From Paenibacillus polymyxa M1 (GTDB taxonomy: Bacteria; Bacillota; Bacilli; Paenibacillales; Paenibacillaceae), in the NCBI RefSeq assembly GCF_000237325.1, contig NC_017542.1, forward strand, positions 2,239,501-2,303,500: a DNA stretch of 64,000 bases. The letters are read 5' to 3'. Made by a program: the position numbers and the translations under genes. The notes below the pieces were generated by a model, which worked only from the letters and a program-made list of their open reading frames with translations, ran no database searches and had not been told where the DNA came from. Below are positions 44,046 through 53,554 of the stretch, one piece after another; the stretch's first letter is position 1; each line of letters starts with the position of its first letter.

Positions 44046-46088
44046 ATGTCTTTTCAACCGAATCCGGGAGACGAATTGATCATAAACGGCACAGCTTATG
44101 TGGTTGGACGACATCCCGCTGCACCCGGTTTAGCCTATGCACAAGCAGGGAGGCAGGGAATTGTATACCAGCTGATTGCCAAAAACGGAGCACCGCATGA
44201 GGCGAAAGCCCTTAAAGTGTTTTTTCCGAAGTTCCGCATCCCGGCTATGGTTTATCAATCTGAGCATATGGAAACATACGGGGATATTCCCGGTTTGCAG
44301 GTATGCAAGCGTGATGTGCTCACTCCAGAAAGAAACGGAAGTCTGATCGCTGAGCAGCCTGATTTGCTGTACGCGGTGCTGATGCCATGGGTTCATGGTA
44401 TGACATGGTTCGATTGTCTCACAGATCAGCGTCAGCTTGAGGCTTCCGATAGTCTGGCTTTAGCCAGAGCACTGGCAGGGATCGGTTCAGCGATGGAGCA
44501 AAAAGGATTGGCTCACTGTGATTTATCGGCGCCTAATGTTATGCTTCCGTTTTTTTCTGAAGTGGAACTGCCTGAAGGCACGTCAGCTGTCGAATTGGTA
44601 GACGTGGAGCAAATGTATAGCACCAAAATGGATCGTCCAGATGCACTATTAGCAGGATCGCCAGGGTATGCTGCACATCGTACCGTTCACAGCGGGTTAT
44701 GGAGTGCATATGCAGACCGTTTTGCAGGGGCTATCATTATTGGGGAGATGCTAGGCTGGTCTGACCGTGTGGTGGTCGATAAAGCGTGGGGCGAAAGTTA
44801 TTTTGATCAGCATGAAATGCAGACGCCTTGCGAACGTTATTTTATTTTACGGAAATCGCTTGAATCCCGTTGGGGCAGCAAGGTGGTAGAACTATTTAGT
44901 CGTGCCTGGGATAGTCAGGATTTAAGTAGTTGTCCTACCTTTGGCGAATGGTTGGTTGTACTTAATGCGGTTACTGAACAGGAAATTCCTGTTGAGACTA
45001 TAGAAACTGAGCCAGCTGTGACAGAAACAATAGAATCGGCGGCGGCGGGGTCCTCAAGTGAAACGGTATCCTCTTTGGCAACCCCTGCACCGCTCAAAGC
45101 TGAACAGGCTGCATTGCTAAATCAGGATGTCCTAGAGCAGGGAGAGCGTGGAGTAACGGACAAGCTGTTTCGACAGGCGCGTGAACTGGAGCAGCAGAAC
45201 AAACCTGCTGCAGCGTTGGAAGTCTATCGTTCGTTGTATCACTTTGTAGAAGACGGCAGTCCTTTGCATGTGGAGGTGTCGGCTGCGATTACAGGACTGG
45301 AGGAGCAGCTGAATCCCAAGATGCCAGAGCAACCTGAAAAATCGAAAGCCTGGTATCGCTCCAAAATGTTTATCGTTACAGCTTCGGCCGCAGTTGTTCT
45401 TTTGGCAGCTGGAATCCCAACTGTGAGTATTCTTGCAGATCAGTCTAATCAGCGACAAATCGAGGCTACAAAGCAAGAAGAGGCATTGAAGGCTGCAAAA
45501 GCGGCCGAGGAAAAGTTGGCAGCTGAGCAGGAGGCCGCTCAAAAATCGCTAACGGAGAAACAACGGCAGGAAGCTGAACAGCAGGCCAAACAACAGGCTC
45601 TTGCTGCTCAAAAGCAACAGGAAGAGCAAAAGAAACAACAAGCTCTGATCGCTCAACAGGTTAAATATGAAGCTTATCTCGCCCAAAAGGAACAAAACAA
45701 GCAGGCTGCTGCCAAGTTGGCGAAGCAAAAAGCATATGATCAACAGGCAAAGTATGAAAAATACCTGGCCTTGAAAAAGGAGCAGGAAGCTCGTGCCGCC
45801 AAGGAAGAAGCAGCTCGTAAAGCAGCAGCTGAGGCGGAACAAAAGCGAAAAGACGCTATACAGTCACGTAACAAGGAGAATGTTCTCCAGCTTATTTCCT
45901 TGTACAACAAGGCGTATGCTTCTCAGGAAGGTGGAAGCACGACGAAGGCAAAGAGCTTTGCCAAACGTTTTAGAGCATTATATGACAGTAATCCTTCTTA
46001 TTATCGTTCAGTAGGTGAAGTGGGCTATCGGGCTTCCTCTATTTATAACTTTTTAGGAGATACGAATTTTAGACTGCCTAAAATTTGA
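44046..46088 (+). CDS. Transmembrane Ser/Thr kinase-like protein of the T7SS locus
   Basis: 680 residues. A protein-kinase-like domain (~1-310) has a candidate VAIK lysine (KALKVFF), a catalytic loop HCDLSAPNV (HxD and Asn kept) and DVE in place of DFG. A Ser/Thr/Glu-rich linker follows, then a single membrane helix (~441-463), a ~170-residue Gln/Lys/Ala coiled coil outside the cell and a C-terminal helical cap. The topology resembles EssB/YukC (pseudokinase, one TM, external domain), and no other EssB is seen. It may be active or a pseudokinase. Confidence 0.8.
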   Translation: MSFQPNPGDELIINGTAYVVGRHPAAPGLAYAQAGRQGIVYQLIAKNGAPHEAKALKVFFPKFRIPAMVYQSEHMETYGDIPGLQVCKRDVLTPERNGSLIAEQPDLLYAVLMPWVHGMTWFDCLTDQRQLEASDSLALARALAGIGSAMEQKGLAHCDLSAPNVMLPFFSEVELPEGTSAVELVDVEQMYSTKMDRPDALLAGSPGYAAHRTVHSGLWSAYADRFAGAIIIGEMLGWSDRVVVDKAWGESYFDQHEMQTPCERYFILRKSLESRWGSKVVELFSRAWDSQDLSSCPTFGEWLVVLNAVTEQEIPVETIETEPAVTETIESAAAGSSSETVSSLATPAPLKAEQAALLNQDVLEQGERGVTDKLFRQARELEQQNKPAAALEVYRSLYHFVEDGSPLHVEVSAAITGLEEQLNPKMPEQPEKSKAWYRSKMFIVTASAAVVLLAAGIPTVSILADQSNQRQIEATKQEEALKAAKAAEEKLAAEQEAAQKSLTEKQRQEAEQQAKQQALAAQKQQEEQKKQQALIAQQVKYEAYLAQKEQNKQAAAKLAKQKAYDQQAKYEKYLALKKEQEARAAKEEAARKAAAEAEQKRKDAIQSRNKENVLQLISLYNKAYASQEGGSTTKAKSFAKRFRALYDSNPSYYRSVGEVGYRASSIYNFLGDTNFRLPKI

Positions 46089-46172
46089 TGTTTCATATGT
46101 TTATATATGGAAGAATGATAGATTAGGAAACAGAGGCAGATCGAAGGTAACTGAGGGGAGCATGTACAAACC

Positions 46173-46925
46173 ATGAACTATACAATACAGGCTTCACAAC
46201 GTACTCCCGCCCTGATCATTTACCTGATTGACATCAGCGCGTCGATGAACATGCTGATGGAAGGGCGGCGGCGTATTGACGTTGTATATGAAGCTATATC
46301 GCTGGCGATCCGACAGATGGTTTTCCGATCGACCAAGGGAAATCGGTTGACTGCGCGCTATCGGATTGCAATTTTGGCTTATAGTGACGACGTGTATGAC
46401 CTGCTGAATGGTGTCAAGGGAATTGATGAAATTGCGGCCATTGGTTCGTTGCCTGATTTGACACCCAAACGATTCTCAGATTCAGCAAAAGCCTTCTTGC
46501 AAGCTGAACGTATTTTGCAGGCGGAATTACCAGGGATGCAGGATTGTCCTGCACCTTTGGTCTGCCATATGACAGATGGTGTTTCCACAGGCGATGATCC
46601 GGAACCGATTGCGAAGCGCATTATGAACATGAGTGTACCAGACGGCAATGTACTGGTGGAAAATATATTTTTATCCGACAGGTTGCTGGAAACGCCTATT
46701 CAGGACCCACGTCGCTGGAAAGGGCTGACGCATAATACGCCGTTGCAGGATGAACATGCTGTGAAATTACGTAATATGTCTTCTGTACTTCCTGAAAGCT
46801 ATCGGGAAATGCTGTTTGAGGCAGATTATCAGTTAGGTGAAGGAGCCATTATGATGCTACCTGGAACCTGTGCGGAACTGGTGTCCATTGGTTTTCAAAT
46901 GTCAGCGGCAACGCCTGTACGGTAA
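46173..46925 (+). CDS. von Willebrand factor A (TerY-like) protein
   Basis: 250 residues, vWA fold. The MIDAS motif DISAS is at residues 20-24 and the Thr/Asp of the later MIDAS loop is in TDGVSTGDDPEP. There is no signal peptide, so it is cytosolic. TerY-type vWA proteins occur with a kinase and a PP2C phosphatase (TerY-P triads), exactly as here. It lies 84 bases after the kinase gene and 12 before the phosphatase gene. Confidence 0.85.
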   Translation: MNYTIQASQRTPALIIYLIDISASMNMLMEGRRRIDVVYEAISLAIRQMVFRSTKGNRLTARYRIAILAYSDDVYDLLNGVKGIDEIAAIGSLPDLTPKRFSDSAKAFLQAERILQAELPGMQDCPAPLVCHMTDGVSTGDDPEPIAKRIMNMSVPDGNVLVENIFLSDRLLETPIQDPRRWKGLTHNTPLQDEHAVKLRNMSSVLPESYREMLFEADYQLGEGAIMMLPGTCAELVSIGFQMSAATPVR

Positions 46926-46937
46926 GGAGGTAAAAGC

Positions 46938-47774
46938 ATGAATCCACTGCTGTCCCTGCTCCCCACGAGCAAAAAAAAAGGATTGAATGCAAGGCTGACT
47001 CAGCAATTTGCTTACATAAGCTCTCAGACAGGCGATCAGCCTTTATCATCTCATCACAGTCGCTTTATGTGTCGTTATGGCTATGGAAGGTCTGCCGAAT
47101 CTGCCAGCATGGGGGAAAGCGGACAGGATTTTGCCGCAGTACGTATTCATAAATCTGTCTGTTGTTTTGTCTTGTGTGATGGTGTCGGGCTCAGTTACCG
47201 AGGAGATTTTGCAGCCCGCTATCTAGGGTCTTCTTTACTGGATTGGATGGAACAGAGGCAGGATCTGTCTGCTAATCAATTGAAGGAGTATCTTGAGCGT
47301 CTGGCAGGTACAGCTACTGAGGAACTGGATCGGCAGCCTCTGGATCACGAATCAGGCTTAATGCGTTCAGTACTGGAAGATAAACGTCGTCAGGGAAGCC
47401 AGTCCATGTATATTTGCGGTAAAATCGAACTGCCGAAACGAGGTACCCGTGGTCGTCTCCGACTTGCCTGGCAAGGAGATTCACGTTTGCGATTGTGGAA
47501 CGGTGCGGAAGAAATCAGCGAACTGTTTGATCATACCTTCTCTACTGCGGAGCGCTGGTCTACAAGCCGTGGGCCGATTGGAGGGAAGCCGCATTGGTAC
47601 GAAAGAAGCATACCCGCAGATATGCCAATGAGATTACAAGTATATACGGACGGTTTGTCCGATTTAGATCCTATTCGCGAGCCTGTCCCTGATGAGCAGA
47701 TACAGGTATTGCTGGATGCGTCTCATACCGGGGGACTTGATGATGATGCTGCATTTATTGAGCTGCAGTGGTAA
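46938..47774 (+). CDS. PP2C-family protein phosphatase
   Basis: 278 residues with PP2C metal-site motifs: ESGQDFAAV, VLCDGVGLS, VYTDGLSD and a terminal DDDAAFIELQW. It is expected to remove phosphate from targets of the neighbouring kinase. The ribosome site GGTAAGGAGG precedes the start and an intrinsic terminator ends the operon just after it. Confidence 0.88.
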   Translation: MNPLLSLLPTSKKKGLNARLTQQFAYISSQTGDQPLSSHHSRFMCRYGYGRSAESASMGESGQDFAAVRIHKSVCCFVLCDGVGLSYRGDFAARYLGSSLLDWMEQRQDLSANQLKEYLERLAGTATEELDRQPLDHESGLMRSVLEDKRRQGSQSMYICGKIELPKRGTRGRLRLAWQGDSRLRLWNGAEEISELFDHTFSTAERWSTSRGPIGGKPHWYERSIPADMPMRLQVYTDGLSDLDPIREPVPDEQIQVLLDASHTGGLDDDAAFIELQW

Positions 47775-47785
47775 ATGAATAAGCC

Positions 47786-47833
47786 AAAGGACGTATACAT
47801 CCATTATTTATGGTTGTAGAACGTCCTTTTTTT
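47786..47833 (+). terminator. Terminator at the end of the T7SS operon
   Basis: AAAGGACGT and ACGTCCTTT separated by 26 bases, followed by TTTTG. Confidence 0.8.
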
Positions 47834-48041
47834 GATCAATCCATAGAAAACTACGAATAGGCAAGATATTGACGGAATGTAGCGAGAGAGAAGAAGAAAA
47901 GAAGTACTAATGCACGAAATATTCGATCTTTTCCTGAATATCGCAACGGAACAGCAAAAAATGCGCAAAAATGGTGATTATAAAGTATACCCTTTTGGGT
48001 AATCTTGTGATTATACAGATTATTAAAAGGGAGCGATACAT

Positions 48042-48851
48042 ATGAGCTACACATATGCAGGAGGCGCACGGTTTGAAGGTAAAACTGCTCTAATTACGGG
48101 GGCTGGCTCTGGCATTGGTAAGGCAACGGCCATTCAAATGGCTAGAGAAGGAGCAAATGTCGCTCTTTTTGACGTAAGTAATGATCGTATTTTGGAGACG
48201 GAAAGAGAAATTAATGCCATACGTGAAGGGGCAGCCCGGGCTTTTGACGTGGACATTGCCGATCCGGTGCGTGTGGAAAAAGCAGTTCTGGAAGCGGTTG
48301 AATTGTTTGGCGGACTGCATATCATTTTTGCCAATGCGGGGATTAACGGGGTCGTCGGACCGATCGAGGAGCTTAGCATTGAGGATTGGCGGCAAACATT
48401 GTCAACGAATCTGGATGGAACCTTCCTGACGGTGAAGTACACAATACCACATTTGAAAAAGAACGGTGGCGGCAGCATTATCATTACCAGCTCGATTAAT
48501 GGAAATCAGCGTTTTACCAGCTTTGGGATGTCAGCCTACAGCACATCAAAGGCAGGTCAAACCGGTTTTGCTAAAATGGCAGCCCTGGAGCTGGCCAAGT
48601 TCCGTATTCGTGTCAATGTCATCTATCCAGGGGCTATTTCGACGAATATTGATGAAACCACGGAGAAATCAGAAGGGTTAAAGCAGATTACCATCCCTGT
48701 GCAATTTCCTGAAGGAGATCAGCCGTTGGCAGATGGACCGGGGCAACCCGAGCAGGTTGCTGATTTGGTGACATTCTTGGCATCTGATCATTCGCGTCAC
48801 ATCACTGGCGCACAAATTGTGATTGACGGGGCAGAGTCGTTATTGTTTTAG
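48042..48851 (+). CDS. SDR-family oxidoreductase
   Basis: 269 residues with the cofactor motif TGAGSGIGKAT, NAGINGVVG, catalytic Ser (ITSSING) and YSTSK. An acidic residue after the second strand (FDVSND) suggests NAD rather than NADP preference. The substrate is unknown; names such as glucose dehydrogenase or 3-ketoacyl-ACP reductase would be guesses. It is a single gene with ribosome site AAAGGGAGCG. Confidence 0.88.
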   Translation: MSYTYAGGARFEGKTALITGAGSGIGKATAIQMAREGANVALFDVSNDRILETEREINAIREGAARAFDVDIADPVRVEKAVLEAVELFGGLHIIFANAGINGVVGPIEELSIEDWRQTLSTNLDGTFLTVKYTIPHLKKNGGGSIIITSSINGNQRFTSFGMSAYSTSKAGQTGFAKMAALELAKFRIRVNVIYPGAISTNIDETTEKSEGLKQITIPVQFPEGDQPLADGPGQPEQVADLVTFLASDHSRHITGAQIVIDGAESLLF

Positions 48852-49600
48852 AACAAACCTTATAGTGTTTTTTATATTGCAGCCTATTGATATTTTTTTG
48901 ATCAATGGGCCATATTTACACAGTTTCCTTATAAATATACTGGATAAATCTCTGGAATATATTTACTTTACTTTACTTTACTTTGCTTTATTTTATTTAA
49001 TAGAAAAATAAGGGTTAGTAGAATAAACAGATACAATGAACAGTGGTTTTTTTTGAATACGACTTAAGTGCATGAGCACTAAATAGTTGGATTGCTCAGC
49101 ATCTAAATTCCTGATTGTTTACAGATAAAGCAAATAGCACAACCGAAGAAAATGAATCCTTGCTTTACGTAAGAAAAAGCTAGTTGTAGTCGCGTCATCA
49201 GACGATGGTAGTTTTTCACCTAATTAAAGGAACACTCGACCCAATAAAGCTCTTTATAGAGCTCTAGAGTCCAAAATCATAACTGGGGTGTACTTGATAT
49301 TTTTACCTGTTAGGTTGTATAGGCACCAAGTAACACGCTTCCTCCACCCGAATCGAGTAAGGAAAGCGTGTTTTTAAAAAAAATCATCCCAATACCCGCT
49401 TTCTGTTAGAGTCGAAAGTAGAAGCAGATTAATTTTCAATAGCAGAGGAAAAAGGAATGAGCTAAATTACTTCAAAGGACGCCTTCACAGACCATTCATT
49501 GGGTAACATTACTTTCGACAGAATCCCTTTTCAATTTAATAACACACTAAGCCTCCCAAATTCATAACTGGGGGGGATAACTTATTATGCAACTTCAATC
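48852..49600. other. Gene-poor region with transposon debris
   Basis: It holds an IS5-type transposase tail on the minus strand (49118-49275) and a plus-strand terminator-like stem (AACACGCTT at 49332 with AAAGCGTGTT at 49363). A stretch near 49400-49530 carries CTTTCGAC-like inverted ends (TACTTTCGACAGAATCC at ~49508). No intact gene is seen. Confidence 0.5.
49118..49275 (-). pseudogene. C-terminal remnant of an IS5-type DDE transposase
   Basis: Minus-strand translation gives ELYWVECSFN, a stop, then VKNYHRLMTRLQLAFSYV, closely resembling the 'WVVERTF-W-KNYRRL-TRYEK-A' C-terminal block of IS5-family transposases, followed by a hydrophobic end. An in-frame stop and the lack of any upstream catalytic domain show that it is a dead fragment. 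Confidence 0.6.
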
Positions 49601-50821
49601 TTATTGAAGAGGAGTGAGAACTAAAGGCCTCAAACTATCTTCCTGGTTTTTATCCAGACCTAGGAAGGCCGTAGCATAATAAACATTATTTTGCTTCCAA
49701 AAGTAGTAGGTTTGACTTTTGAGCTTTGATTTGTCGTTGCTGGAATAGAGAGGTCCAAAGTAGATGTGGTTGTTGTCGGCGTAAGCCGAAATTTCAACCC
49801 CACTAATCTCCAGCTTACGAATGAACGAGAGCTTAGTCGTTTCAAAAAGCGGCACTTTACTTTGATAGAACAAAATTTCGTCATTCGGGTCATCATAAAT
49901 TGTGGAATTGTACGGTGCACGATAGGTGTTCCACAGAGCATCTGCAGTTTGTCTAAACGAGTAACTAGTATTCTGATCCTCCGCCCTCAACAAGATCGAG
50001 TCATTCAGCGTAAGGTGAGTGTTCAGCAAGCTGTCCGGAAATTTCACTTTAAAGCCTAGAATATCCTTCACTGCAAGTAAATCCGTCTCATCGTACAGAG
50101 GAAATGAATTCCCTTCTCCGTCGTAACGAACACGTTGGACTTGCTGTGGGAAAGTGAAGGATTGTACAACCTTTTCAATTTCTTTTTGTGTGAGCTTCTC
50201 CCAATTGATTGCATACGATACACCGTTATCCTGCCAGACAAAGCTGTTGGCTGCTTTTCGATTATGCTGAGAGCCTTGCTTTTTCGTGAATAACACGCCT
50301 TTTACATTTCCCAATGTAACCTCACTTTGTTGGAAAAACTGAGTTTGTGCTAACTTTTGTGAGTTTGGGGCACCCCACAGTAAATTATGTTCCAACATAT
50401 TTCCTTTCCCTTTGGAAGCCAGCATCTCTATAAATTGCTCATTTTTGCTGCCAAATTTCGATACGAACATTATGGATACGACATTAAGAAGATCAGCTTG
50501 GTTGGCATCAGAAAAAAGCGTACTCAAATCTACAATTTCAAGCTGATAACCCTCGGGCAGATGATCAGGAACTTTAAAATCAAATTTTTTAAATTGGATT
50601 GCCCGATCCAGACTATGAAACCATTGAAACGAGCTGTTCAGCCTGTCAATTTTGAACGAGGAAGTGTCTCCTGCTTTAAGGACTGTGCGAGCAATCATAT
50701 CAGGATCGGCGATCTCTTCTGTATGCGTCAAATTGATGAGCAGGATAGCACTCAAGAAGAGCAACAAGAGAAATACCACGGCAAAAAGCTTGTACAAGCG
50801 TCTTTTGTTTTTGAAGATCAA
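49601..50821 (-). CDS. Membrane-anchored DUF4367-like protein
   Basis: 406 residues from TTG 50821, which is seven bases after AAGGAG. The longer frame to 50893 lacks a site. A basic cytosolic N-terminus and one membrane helix (FAVVFLLLLFLSAILLINL) precede two external domains of the DUF4367 type (FKVPDHLPEGYQLEIVDLSTLF, IMFVSKFG). Such domains often follow anti-sigma or sporulation anchors, but no sigma gene is adjacent here. Function unknown. Confidence 0.7.
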   Translation of the reverse strand: MIFKNKRRLYKLFAVVFLLLLFLSAILLINLTHTEEIADPDMIARTVLKAGDTSSFKIDRLNSSFQWFHSLDRAIQFKKFDFKVPDHLPEGYQLEIVDLSTLFSDANQADLLNVVSIMFVSKFGSKNEQFIEMLASKGKGNMLEHNLLWGAPNSQKLAQTQFFQQSEVTLGNVKGVLFTKKQGSQHNRKAANSFVWQDNGVSYAINWEKLTQKEIEKVVQSFTFPQQVQRVRYDGEGNSFPLYDETDLLAVKDILGFKVKFPDSLLNTHLTLNDSILLRAEDQNTSYSFRQTADALWNTYRAPYNSTIYDDPNDEILFYQSKVPLFETTKLSFIRKLEISGVEISAYADNNHIYFGPLYSSNDKSKLKSQTYYFWKQNNVYYATAFLGLDKNQEDSLRPLVLTPLQ

Positions 50822-51093
50822 TGTAAGTCTCCTTTTCATTTTTGTTACCATAGAAAAATTTGATAGATTCCCCGGTAGGAAGTAGTATCTCAATTACCAG
50901 TAAGGAATTAGCTTGGTACTTTATAGTTCGATTATAGAAAATAATACCATATAAAAGTTATTCATGGTAAACTAGATTATCTTCTTTGGGGATGAAGAAA
51001 AATTGGATGTGAAGAAAGGGGAATCTAGGCACGATAGTCATTCAGCGTCAAAAATAAGGAGTATCAATCTAAAACAGATAAGGAAGAATTATA

Positions 51094-51996
51094 TTGAAGA
51101 AAACTTTTCTTAGTATTGTTGTTCTGCTTATACTTTCAGGAAATATGGCTAACGCAAAGGCGAAGCCCATTCAATTAAACGCAAATGGCAATCTTCTTAC
51201 TGATATGAAAAGTCCCATTGTTTTAAACAATACTAGTTTTGTACCTATACGTGTTGTAGAGTCTTTAGGAGACTACAAAGTCGGTTGGAATAGTAAAAGT
51301 AAGACGATAACTGTGATTTGTGATGGCGATAGTCTACAGCTAACTGTTGGTAATAACGTTGCTCTTAAGAATCATAAAAAAATAAGCCTTAGCACTCTTC
51401 CAGTTATGAAAGACGGCATGGCTTATGTTCCTTTGAGATTTATTAGCGAGAATTTTAATGCTATTGTAGATTGGGACTCCAAGAACAATGGTATTGCTAT
51501 TATAAACCCTGATCAAAATGAACAAATGTTGATACAAAGTGGTGATTTGGCAAAAGCTAGATTGGGAGTTATTGGACTGCAAAGAGTTCAGTTCTATGTA
51601 TCCAAAGATCGACCTGAAGGAGAAAGTTTCAGCTTTATTTTTCCAGAGAATGATTTTTCCAAGATGTATTTTATTTGGAGTGACAGTATTTATTATTACG
51701 AGTTGAAAAATGGTTATATGAGCTTAGCTTGGGAGGGAAAAAAGACTTTTTCTAAGCTGGATGGAACACACAGTTCTTTGTCTAAATACTTGGGGGGAGA
51801 CATAGAAAGTATATGGGGTGAACAACCAGCTGTGACTAAACGACTTGTTTTCTTTAACGATAACACTGGATCAGTTGGGATGGTCGGTGAATATGGGATT
51901 ATAGACACAAAGGGGAATGTGGTAGTATCCCATAAAGTACAGGATGCTAAACAGCTTGCAGACTTAATTGTTAACGTGCAAGAGGAAAAGAAATAA
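51094..51996 (+). CDS. Secreted copper amine oxidase N-domain (stalk-domain) protein
   Basis: 300 residues with a TTG start and signal peptide (KKTFLSIVVLLILSGNMANA). The paired copper-amine-oxidase-N repeats NTSFVPIRVVESLG and GMAYVPLRFISENF, common in Paenibacillus cell-surface proteins, are followed by an unrelated C-terminal domain. The stalk repeats are not catalytic. The role is unknown and likely at the envelope. Confidence 0.82.
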   Translation: MKKTFLSIVVLLILSGNMANAKAKPIQLNANGNLLTDMKSPIVLNNTSFVPIRVVESLGDYKVGWNSKSKTITVICDGDSLQLTVGNNVALKNHKKISLSTLPVMKDGMAYVPLRFISENFNAIVDWDSKNNGIAIINPDQNEQMLIQSGDLAKARLGVIGLQRVQFYVSKDRPEGESFSFIFPENDFSKMYFIWSDSIYYYELKNGYMSLAWEGKKTFSKLDGTHSSLSKYLGGDIESIWGEQPAVTKRLVFFNDNTGSVGMVGEYGIIDTKGNVVVSHKVQDAKQLADLIVNVQEEKK

Positions 51997-52436
51997 TTAA
52001 GTTTATTTACCCCATTGTCTAATTGAGCAAAATGCTTGCGTGTGATTATGGAGACTCATTTAGTGAACCTGGAGGTCCTGACAGGGAGACAGTTGAGCGA
52101 CTGATCCATAGCGCAAACGCTGCAAACGATACCACAAGCCAAACATTTTCTTTAGTAAGCTACGTCAGAGGGATTCCTGGTCTTGGAAATACAGCAGAAG
52201 CATTCCGAATTCGGGGCGCTTCTTGTTCCTATTCTATTTCCTAGTATTTCGTTTATGGTCCAATTAATAGGATAAGATAACCGGTGGGAAATGACACGGC
52301 TAAGCTACTCGAAGAGGGGCTGCCCCGTCTCTTGAACTTATCGTGAAGACTCTTGACGCTGTGCTAAAGGTGGTCAGTAATTACTACTGGTCTGAAGACT
52401 TTGGTTCAGGCATGAAAACAATCACGCAAAGACAAG

Positions 52437-52485
52437 AAAAACCACCGAGAATAGGTATGGGAGCCTAGGAATCCGGTGGTTTTTC
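52437..52485. terminator. Hairpin AAAAACCACCG/CGGTGGTTTTT
   Basis: An 11-bp perfect stem with A and T runs on both sides, able to terminate in either direction. Confidence 0.7.
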
Positions 52486-52536
52486 ATTTCGTATTGAACT
52501 GAAATCTCGCCGTGGTTGCCCACCGGCCTTTGTCGG

Positions 52537-52573
52537 GTAGCCGTGATGCGCTAACATCGCGGCTACTTTTATT
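52537..52573 (+). terminator. Hairpin GTAGCCGTGATG/CATCGCGGCTAC with T tail
   Basis: A 12-bp stem (one G-U) with a six-base loop followed by TTTTATTTA. Confidence 0.7.
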
Positions 52574-52791
52574 TATATCCATTATACCACAAATACATGA
52601 GGATGAAATGTCTGCTTATTTATGCAGGTATTTTTATTCTATACGATTATTCGGAGAAAATAAGTGAACTAGCAATACAAAAAGTCTTTTCCCTCAGTGA
52701 CAGGTATGCTGTACTACTCCTCTAAAGACTTGTATATATAATAAAGTAACCAATCGAATTATATTGCCACGTTTTTAAAAGGGGATGGTAT

Positions 52792-53220
52792 ATGAATATG
52801 CTTAATAGTAAATTTAAGAAAATTGGTTTATCTAGTGCTATTTTTGTTATTTTAACTATTACTTTTGTTTGTTCTTATCAAGTTTATCAAAATGTAGAAA
52901 CTGTCCATAATTACTTTTCTCCTAAAATAATCTCAGTTATGGCTATTGAAAAAGAAACTGATGAATGGAACAGTATTAAATTTGATGGTCAAGATTACGT
53001 CAAATTTGATAGTGTTTTTTGGGATAAGACAATCATAAATGATGCAAACAGTGCAGGTAATGTGCTTGTGAAAGTTAAAGATGAACAGGGAGATATCGTG
53101 ATTGATGAGTTTCAGGTGTCTCCTGGCAATAGCAAACAACTGATCGGTTTAAATAAAGATAAACAATATTACTTTGAGATCAAAGCTGCAAAAGGACAAT
53201 TCACCATTAATGCAATATAG
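52792..53220 (+). CDS. Hypothetical membrane-anchored protein, 142 aa
   Basis: The N-terminal signal anchor (IGLSSAIFVILTITFVCSYQVY) is followed by a ~110-residue external beta-rich domain (VSPGNSKQLIGLNKDKQYYFEIKAAKG). It has ribosome site AAAAGGGGATGGTAT and a terminator right after the stop. No family is recognised. AT-rich codon use differs from the core genes. Confidence 0.7.
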   Translation: MNMLNSKFKKIGLSSAIFVILTITFVCSYQVYQNVETVHNYFSPKIISVMAIEKETDEWNSIKFDGQDYVKFDSVFWDKTIINDANSAGNVLVKVKDEQGDIVIDEFQVSPGNSKQLIGLNKDKQYYFEIKAAKGQFTINAI

Positions 53221-53228
53221 TGAAAGAA

Positions 53229-53257
53229 GGGCATCCCTTGGGGGATGCTCTATTTTC
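53229..53257 (+). terminator. Terminator after the 142-aa gene
   Basis: GGGCATCCC and GGGATGCTC stem, then TATTTTC. Confidence 0.7.
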
Positions 53258-53428
53258 GATTTTTTAATATTAAAAGAAAATAAAGTATTTTCTTAGTGCT
53301 TAGGTTAAGATAAGTTCCCTGTTTAAGCACTACATGCTACCCGCGTACGCTCTTTAATAGGTGATTGGAAATGGAATATAATGAGGAGGACGTAGCCCAA
53401 GCGAAGGCGCGGGAGCGTTCTTTTTATT

Positions 53429-53454
53429 GAACTAACTGACAGGATAGTTCAATC
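53429..53454 (+). repeat. Cassette repeat a
   Basis: GAACTAACTGACAGG followed by ATAGTTCAATC. Divergent member; its GAACTA/TAGTTC ends are complementary. Confidence 0.6.
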
Positions 53455-53554
53455 GTTTCTCGAATATTTTCTGAGTTGGATAATTTAATGAACTTTGTGA
53501 ATATAACGTTATCTGAAAGATACGAAATAATTATTTTTTGAAGGGATGATTAAA

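Larger units (their letters stand above)
51997..52791. other. Region without a convincing gene; two terminator-like hairpins
   Basis: A 73-codon frame at 52023-52244 has no ribosome site. Two strong stems follow at 52437-52485 and 52537-52573. The region looks like the remains of a small structured RNA or toxin-antitoxin unit, but no intact peptide is visible. Confidence 0.4.

Noticed and set aside
48850..49020. Short tandem TTTAC/TTACTTTA repeats near 48960-48995 considered as a functional repeat
   Set aside because: Simple AT-rich slippage tract with no structure or association.
52023..52244. 73-codon open frame
   Set aside because: It starts at TTG without a ribosome site, has no terminator pairing and no recognisable domain; it is probably chance.
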